From a virus: DNA of 46,319 bases. The stretch is taken from positions 1 to 46,319 of IMG/VR virus record IMGVR_UViG_3300044799_000042; one strand, 5' to 3'. The notes beneath the pieces were generated by a model. It searched no databases. It was not told where the DNA came from and worked only from the letters and a program-made list of their open reading frames with translations. Positions within the stretch are counted from its first letter, which is position 1. Every line of letters begins with the position of its first letter. This document shows positions 30,448-38,016 of this stretch, piece after piece. The translations under genes were made by a program, and so were the position numbers.

Positions 30448-31452
30448 TTACTCAACCTCCTCAATCTTCAGTTGCCTACTCGTGGTCACGGTTAGCAGTT
30501 TTGCCAGTGTCGCCGCATCCAACGTCTGCCTTGCCGCCTTCGTGTCGAACCTCTCTGTGCGCCTGTCCTGCGCCCTCAAGAGCCAGTTGCCCGCTTGCAC
30601 GGGTGTGTCGTCTACCGACGCCAGCAACCGTTCCTTTAGCTCGTCCCGCGCTGCCGTCAGTTCGCCTATCTGCTCACCCAAGCCCTGGTATTGCTCGACG
30701 GCATCCGCCAGGTCGTCCTTCTGGACTATCTCGGCGAGTTTGCGCTGGTAGGTGGGGTGACAGACATAACCGAAGGGACACCAGCGGACGCGACAGCGCC
30801 ATGTAGTGTCCGGCGAGTAACCTTCGGGCACCGGGATGTCGTCGCCACGGTCAATCGCCTTGGCGAGTTCGCAGAGGCGGTCTACCTCTGTCTTGCAGAA
30901 GTCGGGGTCGTAGGCTATCTCCTCGTAATGGTGATCCCACTGACGGGTCGCAGGGGTGTTCTTGTTGCGGGCAACGAGATAGGCTTTCTTAATAAGCCCC
31001 TTGCGACCCAGCATCCCGCCGCCACCATCAAGGGCTCGCAGGTAGAGTTGTATCTGTGTAAAGTATTGCGGATGAGACGCTCGGCAACCGCTGGTGCGTA
31101 GTTCCTGGAACGCTCGCGCCGCTAGGCACTTGGCTTCGAGGAGCACATACTCGAATTTGTACTCCTCGGGGCAGCGCCAACCCAGGCCATCGATATGTCC
31201 AATTAGTCTTTCCTCTACAGCAACCTCGTCCTGCTGGTGATTGATCCGCCACGGAGCACCTGGGATATTGGCAAGCGCCCACTCCAGGATGCTGGCCTCG
31301 TGCAGGTTGCCCTCGTCAAACGCCCTTTGCGTCGCTGGCGAGATGGGCAGACCCTCCACGCCACGCGCTTCCAGGGCGATACGACGAGGACAGCCACCTG
31401 CCTGTGAGATGCGGATTGTGGTGTGTTTGAACTCGACCTTGCTACCCGCCAT
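30448..31452 (-). CDS. Cas4/RecB-like PD-(D/E)XK exonuclease
   Basis: This 334-residue nuclease carries C21 in GGCPRR, a catalytic HIDG (D88), then LLEAKC (E106-x-K108), and three late cysteines (C220, C225, C231). Four cysteines placed before and after the nuclease core are typical of Cas4 and AddB-type enzymes holding a 4Fe-4S cluster. It would resect double-strand ends to provide single strands for the adjacent Sak4-like protein. No CRISPR genes are near, so a phage recombination role is favoured. The start is ATG at 31452, 11 bp inside the neighbour. Confidence 0.8.
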   Translation of the reverse strand: MAGSKVEFKHTTIRISQAGGCPRRIALEARGVEGLPISPATQRAFDEGNLHEASILEWALANIPGAPWRINHQQDEVAVEERLIGHIDGLGWRCPEEYKFEYVLLEAKCLAARAFQELRTSGCRASHPQYFTQIQLYLRALDGGGGMLGRKGLIKKAYLVARNKNTPATRQWDHHYEEIAYDPDFCKTEVDRLCELAKAIDRGDDIPVPEGYSPDTTWRCRVRWCPFGYVCHPTYQRKLAEIVQKDDLADAVEQYQGLGEQIGELTAARDELKERLLASVDDTPVQAGNWLLRAQDRRTERFDTKAARQTLDAATLAKLLTVTTSRQLKIEEVE

Positions 31453-31825
31453 GTCTCGCCGCCTCCTCGACGTATCCCGTAGTCACCTGTTTCTGGCCGC
31501 GCAGGTACTTCAGCAGGCACTCGTCCTCGTCGGGATGGCAGAACAGCATCCCGTCGTAGAGGACCACGCGGTCGTCGGAGAACCTATGGCCGCACTTCTC
31601 GTAGGTGCAGCGCAGGACCACCTCACGCACCTCGCCAGACTTCAGCAGATCAGCCATGAGGCAGCGGTCGTTGCAGTAGAGATAGCCGCCATACTTGGTA
31701 ACTTCGTCGCCTGCGTAGAGAGCGGTATCGCAGAACACGCAGTCGCGCACAGTCACCATCACGCGGTCAGCGGGGTCGGGCAGGCTACAAGCTGACGCGC
31801 CGTTGGAGGGTAGATGGTCAAACAT
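31442..31825 (-). CDS. LIM-like zinc-binding protein (127 aa)
   Basis: The ATG at 31825 has a strong AAGGAGG upstream. Cysteines in CVFCDTALY, GGYLYCNDRC, RCTYEKCGH and MLFCHPDEDEC resemble two consecutive LIM or treble-clef zinc modules. It has no catalytic motif and probably mediates protein contacts. It lies beside the recombination genes. Confidence 0.6.
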   Translation of the reverse strand: MFDHLPSNGASACSLPDPADRVMVTVRDCVFCDTALYAGDEVTKYGGYLYCNDRCLMADLLKSGEVREVVLRCTYEKCGHRFSDDRVVLYDGMLFCHPDEDECLLKYLRGQKQVTTGYVEEAARHGG

Positions 31826-32027
31826 CGGGGGATGCCTCCTTTGCTGCAGCGAGTCTGATGTAGTCCGCGGCTAACTTGATGTACTCGGCCTTCGGCACTA
31901 TGGCGTAATCCCTGGACAACTCGGCGATAACCAACTGTGCCGCCGTGTCGTCGCACAGCAAACCCTCGGTGTATCGCAGTATCTTGGCCAACCTCTCGAC
32001 CAACGCCTCATCTACCACGCCGCTCAT
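31818..32027 (-). CDS. Small helical protein (69 aa)
   Basis: The start is ATG at 32027, with GGAGGCTTCGAGAT upstream, overlapping the 36-residue membrane peptide gene. The sequence MSGVVDEALVERLAKILRYT is amphipathic and helical with a predicted coiled coil. No family is recognised. Confidence 0.5.
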   Translation of the reverse strand: MSGVVDEALVERLAKILRYTEGLLCDDTAAQLVIAELSRDYAIVPKAEYIKLAADYIRLAAAKEASPDV

Positions 32028-32118
32028 ATCTCGAAGCCTCCTCATCGCAGTCCAGGACAGCCGCCACCATGAACCACAGGACGCACATCGCCATGAGCAA
32101 CACCAGCACGGCTTTCAC
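32008..32118 (-). CDS. 36-residue membrane peptide
   Basis: GTG at 32118 follows GAGGTCACGCC. The peptide is one hydrophobic helix (VLVLLMAMCVLWFMVAAVL) with a charged tail (DCDEEASRYERRGR). It overlaps both neighbours in other frames. It could be a small membrane-acting early peptide. Confidence 0.5.
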   Translation of the reverse strand: MKAVLVLLMAMCVLWFMVAAVLDCDEEASRYERRGR

Positions 32119-32663
32119 GGCGTGACCTCGGGGGTGTAGTCGATGGTGAACTCTTTGCTGTCAAGAGCCTCGTACGCCGGACTCTTGACTCGCACCCAGT
32201 GACATGGGCCGGACGTTTCGTCTGCGATAACGGCACCGGGCAGACACGCGGCAATCGCGGCGGCTATCTTCTGCGCCTCGGCGAGAGTGCGTGTCCAGTG
32301 ATACTTGCCGTTGGATAGGCGGTAGCAGCCGAATACCGAGTAGCGTGTAACGATTGCCACGTCCGGCTCCACGGCGCGTATGACAGCCGCGAAGTCACAT
32401 GTGGGCTGGCTTGACAACGCCTCGGCTATGGCGTCTGCGTCTATGGAACACGGTTGCGAGAGTAGTTGCTCCGCCGTCAGCACGATGGTAGACTCTACGT
32501 GACTACCGTTTGGCTGGGTGTTGACGCACCCGGCTTCTTTTTCTGTACTCTTCACTTTGTAACCCCTCCTCCTGCTGCCATGAAGTTTCCTAGTGAACTC
32601 TCGTGCCGCTCGACGCTCCTCTCGGTTCGCCTCGGCTAACCTCGTCCACGTCTCGTCTGTCAT
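32115..32663 (-). CDS. Hypothetical early protein (182 aa)
   Basis: The preferred start is ATG at 32663 (MTDETWTRLAEANREERRAA), behind GAAGGTGCAGCC. Strong AGGAGG signals also precede an internal GTG (residue 38, MKSTEKEAGCVNT), so two forms may be made. The first part is very basic and the second is a mixed alpha-beta region (EPDVAIVTRYSVFGCYRLSN, AQKIAAAIAACLPGAVIAD). No family is recognised. Confidence 0.5.
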   Translation of the reverse strand: MTDETWTRLAEANREERRAAREFTRKLHGSRRRGYKVKSTEKEAGCVNTQPNGSHVESTIVLTAEQLLSQPCSIDADAIAEALSSQPTCDFAAVIRAVEPDVAIVTRYSVFGCYRLSNGKYHWTRTLAEAQKIAAAIAACLPGAVIADETSGPCHWVRVKSPAYEALDSKEFTIDYTPEVTP

Positions 32664-32929
32664 GGCTGCACCTTCGCGAGGGCGTGAATGAGTGTCATTT
32701 GCCTGTCGTGTAGCTCTCCAGCGACCGCAAACCCGCAACGAAAGCCGGTATCCTCGCCGATAACCACAAGTAACTTGTCTGCCGCCTCCGCTACATCCAC
32801 CAGCGCGAAGTAGCCAACGGACTCCAGGGCGGCTTCGGCCATACGCAGATAACTCTCCTCTCCTCCGTCATGCTCATAGAGCACCTTGGCTACACGCACA
32901 ATCGCCTGTCCGCGCTGCTCGTCTGTCAT
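32660..32929 (-). CDS. Small hypothetical early protein (89 aa)
   Basis: The sequence MTDEQRGQAIVRVAKVLYEH is helical throughout, with ALESVGYFALVDVAEAADKL in the middle. It is the second gene of the early operon and overlaps the next by 4 bp. Function unknown. Confidence 0.5.
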   Translation of the reverse strand: MTDEQRGQAIVRVAKVLYEHDGGEESYLRMAEAALESVGYFALVDVAEAADKLLVVIGEDTGFRCGFAVAGELHDRQMTLIHALAKVQP

Positions 32930-32950
32930 CTCGCGTCCTCCTCCTCGTAG

Positions 32951-33142
32951 TTACTTGCGCTTCTCGCCAGCCAGCCACCGTTCCAGTTCCTCGGGTGACA
33001 CGCGGTACGTTGGCCGCTTCTTGCCGCCGGAGATGTCTGCCGCATGAAGCACCCCGGCCCTGATGAGTCCGCGTACTCTGTTGGGGCTGATGTCCAGTCT
33101 CTTCGCAACTTTCTTGGCGCTCAGGGCCTGGTCGTCTGCCAT
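32951..33142 (-). CDS. Excisionase-like helix-turn-helix protein
   Basis: This 63-residue protein is the first gene of the leftward early operon, opposite the repressor. It contains LSAKKVAKRLDISPNRVRGL (about residues 7-26), a MerR/excisionase-type winged helix, followed by RAGVLHAADISG and YRVSPEELERWLAG, the pattern of helix-turn-helix excisionase domains. It may direct excision with the integrase at 34261, or act as a Cro-like early regulator. The ATG at 33142 follows AGGTGGCAAGA. The promoter at 33219-33247 is 72 bp upstream. Confidence 0.65.
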   Translation of the reverse strand: MADDQALSAKKVAKRLDISPNRVRGLIRAGVLHAADISGGKKRPTYRVSPEELERWLAGEKRK

Positions 33143-33195
33143 TCTTGCCACCTGCCTTTCGTTGTATACGCATGAGTCCTGTGGCCTATTGCGTC

Positions 33196-33281
33196 ACGAA
33201 CCATTTCCGTTCATTCTCTTTATCGCACGACCATGATTCGTTGTCAAGGGTTTTAAGGGGTTCCATACGAAATTCTTCCGA
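33196..33281. promoter_or_regulatory. Three candidate repressor operators
   Basis: Three 15-bp sites share ACGA at one end and a C-G-T/A end: ACGAACCATTTCCGT (33196), ACGACCATGATTCGT (33227) and ACGAAATTCTTCCGA (33267). The middle one lies in the spacer of the early promoter, and the first lies beside its start point. They resemble an operator set for the adjacent repressor. The consensus was drawn by eye and is weak. Confidence 0.4.
33219..33247 (-). promoter_or_regulatory. Early leftward sigma-70 promoter
   Basis: On the minus strand TTGACA (33242-33247) and GATAAA (33219-33224) are exactly 17 bases apart. Transcription would start near 33212 and lead into the excisionase-like gene and the early operon. 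A candidate repressor operator overlaps it. Confidence 0.75.
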
Positions 33282-33338
33282 ATCACTTTCTTGGGGCAGG
33301 GGCACAATGATACAAAAGGATTGAGGGAAGGTGGGGGC

Positions 33339-33986
33339 GTGACCACACTCGGAAGGCGGCTCGCCGCGCTGAGAAACGAGGCGGGGCTGACCCAGGTTGA
33401 CTTAGGGAAAATTGTCGGGGCAAGCCAGGACACGATTTCTATCTGGGAAACCGATAAGGGCGGTGTCAACCACGAGATGCTCAAACGATTAGCGGATGCT
33501 TTTGCGGAACGGCTGGGACGTGCGGTGACTGTCGATTATCTTCTTGCGAGAGGGGGGATAGATGATAACCAACCTCCCGTGCCTGGCGCATGGTGGCCTG
33601 GACTGACTGTAAAAGTACCGATCTACGGTCGCATCGCAGCAGGAGAACCGGCATTGGCAGAACAGAACATCGAGGGATGGGAGGAGGTCCGGGTGCAAGA
33701 AACACAGAACGGCGAATACTTCCTCTTGCGCGTCAAGGGCGACTCGATGGATGGAGCAGGGATTAAAGACGGCGACCTTGTGTATATTCGCAGGCAAAGC
33801 ACCGTTGACGATGGGGAGATCGCTGTCGTCCTTGTGGGGAGCGAAGAGGCGACTCTGAAATGCGTCTACCGTGCAAACAGTCAAGTCATCCTCGAAGCGC
33901 AGAATCCGAAGTATCCCCCGCTTTTCAAGAGGCCCGAAGAGGTTCAGATCCTCGGCAAGGCGTTGTGGAGCAAACACTACCTCTAA
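33339..33986 (+). CDS. LexA/CI-type phage repressor
   Basis: This 215-residue protein has an N-terminal XRE helix-turn-helix (residues 2-65; LTQVDLGKIVGASQDTISIW) and a C-terminal S24 peptidase fold. The likely self-cleavage site is Ala101-Gly102 in RIAAGEP, and the Ser/Lys pair is S136 in KGDSMDG and K174 in ATLKCVYR. RecA-triggered self-cleavage is the known mode of induction for this family. GTG at 33339 follows GGAAGGTGGGGGC. Upstream in-frame ATG is less likely. It faces the early operon across about 190 bases, which hold the promoter and candidate operators. Confidence 0.85.
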   Translation: MTTLGRRLAALRNEAGLTQVDLGKIVGASQDTISIWETDKGGVNHEMLKRLADAFAERLGRAVTVDYLLARGGIDDNQPPVPGAWWPGLTVKVPIYGRIAAGEPALAEQNIEGWEEVRVQETQNGEYFLLRVKGDSMDGAGIKDGDLVYIRRQSTVDDGEIAVVLVGSEEATLKCVYRANSQVILEAQNPKYPPLFKRPEEVQILGKALWSKHYL

Positions 33987-33989
33987 GAG

Positions 33990-34280
33990 GTGATGACGGT
34001 GAAGTGGCTGGTTTATCTTGCGCTGGCGGTGTGCCTCCTGCTGGTCATCAGTGTGTTCCTGAACAACATACGGTGGTCATACTACGACAACGGCGTTTAC
34101 TGTGTAGACAAGTGGACCGGCACACGTTACCACTATTCAACCAGTTCGCCAGATAGATTACAACCTCTCCTCGATACAGTCTTGCGCGTGTTCGAGACGG
34201 CGGGCGGTGTTGGTTTGGCGACACTGGCCATAGCGGGCATAATAAACATAGTGGAGGAACATGGCAAGCGGTCACGTTGA
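33990..34280 (+). CDS. Small membrane protein between repressor and integrase
   Basis: This protein of up to 96 residues has an N-terminal membrane helix (WLVYLALAVCLLLVISVFL), a polar segment with a Tyr-rich region, and a second hydrophobic stretch near residues 72-87 (GGVGLATLAIAGIINIV). The start is GTG 33990, ATG 33993 or GTG 33999. It is expressed with the repressor in the lysogen by location and overlaps the integrase gene by 20 bp. A superinfection-exclusion role is a reasonable guess. Confidence 0.55.
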   Translation: MMTVKWLVYLALAVCLLLVISVFLNNIRWSYYDNGVYCVDKWTGTRYHYSTSSPDRLQPLLDTVLRVFETAGGVGLATLAIAGIINIVEEHGKRSR

Positions 34281-35400
34281 ACGCCGCAGCAAGCACGGCT
34301 GGACCCTGGTAATTGACCATGGCCGGTACGTTGACCCGGTGACTCACACAGAAGGGCAGCGCCGGGAGTACCGCGCCATACGTAACTGCACCAAGGCTGA
34401 AGCACTCGCGCAGTTGTACGATGTTCTCTCCGAGATTAACAAGGGTACATACGTCAAACCTTCTACTGTGACGCTGGCTGACTACCTGCACCAGTGGTAC
34501 GACCAGCATTGCGTCCCGCGCCTCGCGCCCAAGACCCTGGAATGCTATCGGCAGGCTATCGCGCACCTCACGCCCATCCTCGGCACAATCGCTCTCGCTA
34601 ACCTCACTCCTCCGCTCGTACAGGCGGCGTACAGCCAACTCCTGGCCCAGGGCGTAGGCAAGCGCAGCGTCCAACTGGCGCACGTCGTCCTCCGCATGGC
34701 GTTGAAGCAGGCGGTCAGGGCTGGCTCGCTCTATCGTAACGCCACGGACGCGGTAACGCCGCCGGGATCGCCGAAGCACGAAATGGTGGCCCTGCGACCC
34801 GACGAGGTGGACACGTTGCTACATGCCGCTCAGGAAAGCGGCATACTCGAATTCGTCATTCTCGCGCTCAGCACCGGCCTCCGCCGCGGCGAACTCCTGG
34901 CCCTACAGTGGCAGGACATAGACTGGCCTAATGCTACTCTAAAGGTGGACAAGACCCTCCAGCGCGTAGAGAAGCGGATACTGGTCAAGCCGCCCAAGAC
35001 GCAGCGCAGCCGCCGCACCGTGCCGCTGGACGAGGAGACGTTGATCCTCCTCCGGCACATGAGAGGGCGCACCACGTCAACCTTCGTGTTCTCGCGGCCT
35101 GACGGCCAGCCGCTGGACCCTTCGACCGTCACGCATCAGTTCAAACGCTTGGCGCGTAAAGCGGGGTTCCCCGCCATGCGCCTGCACGACACGAGGCACA
35201 CCTATGCTACCCTCGCGTTCCTGGCCCACGTCGAACTGCGACTCGTGCAAGACCTCCTCGGTCACGAAGACATCTCCACCACGGCCAACACCTACACCCA
35301 CGTCACCTCGGAAGCGAAAGAGGCCGCCGCAGAAGCCATAGGCAGGATGCTGAGAAGCGGCAAGCGGCATGTGAGCGACGAGTCAGACGCGGGGCGGTAG
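34261..35400 (+). CDS. int: Tyrosine integrase
   Basis: This 379-residue site-specific recombinase has a core-binding SAM-like domain (about 65-160) and a catalytic domain with R208 (STGLRRGE), K246 (KPPKTQRS), H309 and R312 (LHDTRHT), H335 (LLGHED) and nucleophile Y345 (NTYTHVT). It inserts the phage into the host chromosome. The gene ends 30 bp from the attP core. An arm-binding N-terminal part (residues 1-55) looks like those of Gram-positive phage integrases. ATG at 34261 follows GTGGAGGAAC. Confidence 0.9.
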   Translation: MASGHVERRSKHGWTLVIDHGRYVDPVTHTEGQRREYRAIRNCTKAEALAQLYDVLSEINKGTYVKPSTVTLADYLHQWYDQHCVPRLAPKTLECYRQAIAHLTPILGTIALANLTPPLVQAAYSQLLAQGVGKRSVQLAHVVLRMALKQAVRAGSLYRNATDAVTPPGSPKHEMVALRPDEVDTLLHAAQESGILEFVILALSTGLRRGELLALQWQDIDWPNATLKVDKTLQRVEKRILVKPPKTQRSRRTVPLDEETLILLRHMRGRTTSTFVFSRPDGQPLDPSTVTHQFKRLARKAGFPAMRLHDTRHTYATLAFLAHVELRLVQDLLGHEDISTTANTYTHVTSEAKEAAAEAIGRMLRSGKRHVSDESDAGR

Positions 35401-35429
35401 TTTCTACGGCCAGGATTCGGGGCTTACGC

Positions 35430-35478
35430 TGGTGGAGCCGAAGGGGATCGAACCCACGACCTCCTGAATGCCATTCAG
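35430..35478. other. attP core: 3' part of a tRNA-Ala(GGC)
   Basis: On the minus strand this reads as the anticodon arm, T arm and acceptor end of tRNA-Ala(GGC), with loop ATGGCAT, ending GGCTCCACCA. The 5' half of a tRNA does not follow, so it is a partial copy of the kind phages use to keep a host tRNA intact after insertion. It lies 30 bp after the integrase gene. Confidence 0.85.
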
Positions 35479-35540
35479 AAGGAGGATGGTTCTCCTAGCA
35501 GGCACGATGTTGGCGATACCGCAGAGTAACAGGCTTGAAG

Positions 35541-35603
35541 CGATGTGAAGCGTAGCGAAACGATGTGAAGGTGTGTGAAGTTGAGCGACGAGTAGAGCGA
35601 CGA
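35541..35603. repeat. Putative integrase arm-site repeats beside attP
   Basis: CGATGTGAAG occurs at 35541 and 35561, with GTGTGTGAAG at 35571. GAGCGACGA occurs at 35583 and 35595, with another copy inside the integrase end at 35373. Short direct repeats on both sides of the attP core are typical of integrase arm sites. The rest of the 35401-35755 gene-free region holds the attP core and a terminator. Confidence 0.5.
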
Positions 35604-35711
35604 AACTCCCACGACTTCCGTGTCCCGATACACACTTTGGCTATGCAGTCCATTGTTATCATGGGTGAACACAGTCGCGCCGTATTGTCGTGGTGTGCCT
35701 GAGAAGCAAAC

Positions 35712-35743
35712 AAGGGCGGCAAGGCCGAAACCCCACCGCCCTT
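35712..35743 (-). terminator. Terminator at the end of the late/lysis operon
   Basis: AAGGGCGG and CCGCCCTT pair perfectly around a 16-base loop. On the minus strand TTGTTTGCTT follows. It lies just below the holin gene and would stop late transcription before attP. Confidence 0.7.
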
Positions 35744-35755
35744 CACATACCGTTG

Positions 35756-36115
35756 TTATGCCGCCGGAGCCTTCTTAATCTCTTCACCCAGCGACTTCAT
35801 CGATGCTACCGCCGCCTCCAGGAAACTTCCCCATTGTTCGTCGCTGAACACCACACCCTTGCTTGCCGCCAGATCCTTCACCCGGCGCAGGGCCGCGGCA
35901 AACTTACTCTTGTAGTCGATGATGCCTGCCGCACCCATCTCTTCTACCGCGTCAACGATGACAATGGCTACATCCTGAGCGATCTGAATCTGCTTGGCCG
36001 TGAAGTTTGCCTGCACCAGTTTCTTGGCCCAATACTCGATGAGCACGCCGAATATGCCAATAAGCCCCACAACCACCGTCACCAGCGCATTACTGATTCT
36101 CGGGTCCACGTTCAT
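35756..36115 (-). CDS. Holin, LLH-like
   Basis: This 119-residue protein starts MNVDPRISNALVTVVVGLIG at 36115, with AGGAGG directly upstream. The first membrane helix (VTVVVGLIGIFGVLIEYW) is followed by a charged helical domain (TAKQIQIAQDVAIVIVDAVE), the single-helix, long-tail layout of phage holins of the LLH family. It should permeabilise the membrane at the end of the cycle and release the adjacent endolysin. It overlaps that gene by 4 bp. Confidence 0.75.
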   Translation of the reverse strand: MNVDPRISNALVTVVVGLIGIFGVLIEYWAKKLVQANFTAKQIQIAQDVAIVIVDAVEEMGAAGIIDYKSKFAAALRRVKDLAASKGVVFSDEQWGSFLEAAVASMKSLGEEIKKAPAA

Positions 36116-37266
36116 TCCTCCTTGATGAATTCGTCGCACACCGCCGCCGCGATGAGCTTGGCGATATGCACCGCGTCACGCCTGATCCACTTGGCCTCTT
36201 CCGCATTGTCATGGAACCCCATCTCGATGTAGACCGCGGGCGCGTCCGTCCACTTAAGCTCGTAGAACCCCGTAGCCTCGCACCTGTGCCCGCCATGCGG
36301 GTTGGCGTGAGACAGTTCGCCATAGACGCGCCGCGCCAGCCTCTCGCCCACCGTAGAACCGGGATGGTAGAACACCTCGCAGCCTACTGCGTCATGGTTC
36401 ACACTGGCGTTGCTGTGCAGGCAGATGTGGACACTCGCACCCCATGCGTTGCTCTCAGCCACGACCTGCGGCAAGGATAGCCCGGTGCGGGCCACGGCGA
36501 CATCCACGCCGTCCATGAACGACAGGCGGGTAGCGGTAATGAAGGCGACTCGTCGCATGGCGGTCTGCTCGTCGCCGAAATCGCCTACGCCGATGTTATC
36601 GGGCTGCTGCGAGGGGGAGAGGTAGACTTTCACCTTGCGGTTTGCGGGTGCCTCTGCGTCCACCACAAAGCAGTTCGGCACCACACGCTCGCCTATCGCG
36701 TCGCCAGTCTCCGGGCAGTACCACGAAGCTGAACCGCCGCCGTCACCAGCCAGCGCGTCTATGCAACCTAGCGATAACATGTCAGCCGCAGCCTGTCGCA
36801 TGGTGGTGGCATCCCAGTAGGCCAACACGACTTGACCGTCAGCGCGGACACCGATAGCTACGCGGGGTTTCGATGCCGTCACCGATACGCCACCGGCGGG
36901 CCACCGACTATCCGAGATGCTACGCTCGCATACCGCACCGGCTTCGAGTAAACGCGGGCCAGCGCGTATGCCCCAGTCACAGTCCGCAGGCAGCCAGTCC
37001 CAACACTTCACCGCGCCATCTTTGCGGTAGACGCCGTGGAAGTGTGCGAACTTCGTCGCGTCCGTCAGCAGCACGTTCTTGCCGTCAAGCACGGCCTGAC
37101 CGACGGGCCACGAGCCTATCGGGTGCGTATCACTCATGCCGAAGTAACCGAAATTGATGGCAACCTCGGCGTTGACCTCACGGGCAGCATCCTTGACCAA
37201 ACGAAAAGCCCCGCCGAAGTGGAGAAGTTTGACCTTCTCCGGCGAGGTTACGACATACTTAATCAC
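36112..37266 (-). CDS. Two-domain endolysin: phosphodiester glycosidase-like plus amidase
   Basis: Residues 1 to about 205 resemble the NAGPA/DUF2233 phosphodiester glycosidase domain: VAINFGYF, GIRAGPRLLEAG, RVAIGVRADGQVVLAY and ALAGDGGGSAS. Residues about 212-384 form an N-acetylmuramoyl-L-alanine amidase (Amidase_3 type): KVYLSPSQQPDNIGVGDFG, HICLHSNAS and AVYIEMGFHDN, with likely zinc ligands. The amidase cuts the peptide from peptidoglycan. The first domain may cleave a phosphodiester-linked sugar such as one on teichoic acid or a lipid. This is an inference. GTG at 37266 overlaps the stop of the HNH gene. Confidence 0.75.
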   Translation of the reverse strand: MIKYVVTSPEKVKLLHFGGAFRLVKDAAREVNAEVAINFGYFGMSDTHPIGSWPVGQAVLDGKNVLLTDATKFAHFHGVYRKDGAVKCWDWLPADCDWGIRAGPRLLEAGAVCERSISDSRWPAGGVSVTASKPRVAIGVRADGQVVLAYWDATTMRQAAADMLSLGCIDALAGDGGGSASWYCPETGDAIGERVVPNCFVVDAEAPANRKVKVYLSPSQQPDNIGVGDFGDEQTAMRRVAFITATRLSFMDGVDVAVARTGLSLPQVVAESNAWGASVHICLHSNASVNHDAVGCEVFYHPGSTVGERLARRVYGELSHANPHGGHRCEATGFYELKWTDAPAVYIEMGFHDNAEEAKWIRRDAVHIAKLIAAAVCDEFIKEE

Positions 37267-37925
37267 TAAGCAAACACCTCTCTTTCGTTGGGCGGTTTCG
37301 CGCCTTTTGCGAGGTTATCTGCGGCCCACAGTGGTTGAAGATTGTCGAGTGCCCAACATTTGCGGAATTCGGGATCATCCCGAGAGGTGAACGTAAACGA
37401 TGATTTAGGGTGTATGTGGTCAACGTGCCACTCGCCGTAGTTATCCCACGACATGCCGGGTTGGAAGAGAGATTCAAGGTGCTGTTGGAGATCTGTGAGC
37501 GTGTACCCGACGATGTCCTCCCACGTATGCCCGCCCTTGTTGTTGTGTAGCGCATACCAGACCATGTAACCCATGTTAGCGGATAGACGAACACCGGGGT
37601 TATTGCGTAGCCAGGCGCGAGTGTATTCTTGCACGTGTTCTCGGTTCCTCTGCCTCCAGACTTGCCGAAACGCCTTTCGCGCCTCTTTGTGACTATCCCG
37701 ACCGCGTTTGTAGATGGCTCGTGCGTCCTCGGGATTCTTGCGCCGCCACTCCCTATTCCGAGCGGTCTGTTCTTTTCGGTGAGTGTGATCGTACTTGCGA
37801 CTCTCTGCGCGCAGACACTCTCTACAACGCGAGGTCAGTCCAATCTTGGTCTGGGGGGAAGGATAAAAGAACTTCGTGGTAGCGGGGAACACCCCGCCGC
37901 ACTTCGTACATGTCTTAAACTCCAC
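37266..37925 (-). CDS. HNH endonuclease, probably free-standing mobile gene
   Basis: This 219-residue protein has a zinc-type N-terminus (CTKCGGVFP and CRECLRAESRK), a very basic middle and an HNH core: EWHVDHIHPKSSF followed by ALDNLQPLWAADN. It sits between the XhlA-like gene and the endolysin gene, an unusual position for a phage function but typical of homing endonucleases that spread between phages. Its stop overlaps the start of the endolysin gene. Its own strong promoter lies upstream at 38017-38045. Confidence 0.75.
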   Translation of the reverse strand: MEFKTCTKCGGVFPATTKFFYPSPQTKIGLTSRCRECLRAESRKYDHTHRKEQTARNREWRRKNPEDARAIYKRGRDSHKEARKAFRQVWRQRNREHVQEYTRAWLRNNPGVRLSANMGYMVWYALHNNKGGHTWEDIVGYTLTDLQQHLESLFQPGMSWDNYGEWHVDHIHPKSSFTFTSRDDPEFRKCWALDNLQPLWAADNLAKGAKPPNEREVFA

Positions 37926-38016
37926 GAAAACGCACCCCCTGTAGTGCTCCTGATTGCGCTGGGGGCAGGCGGTTCAGGAATACCGCTTTTCAGGCTGCAG
38001 ACCTTAGCCCGCACCT

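Noticed and set aside
30448-31452. CRISPR-associated Cas4 with a CRISPR system
   Set aside because: No repeats, spacers or other cas genes are visible. The Sak4-like neighbour supports a phage recombination role.
35430-35520. Complete tRNA-Ala gene
   Set aside because: Only the anticodon arm onward matches. The acceptor and D-arm 5' half is missing, so it is an attachment-site fragment.
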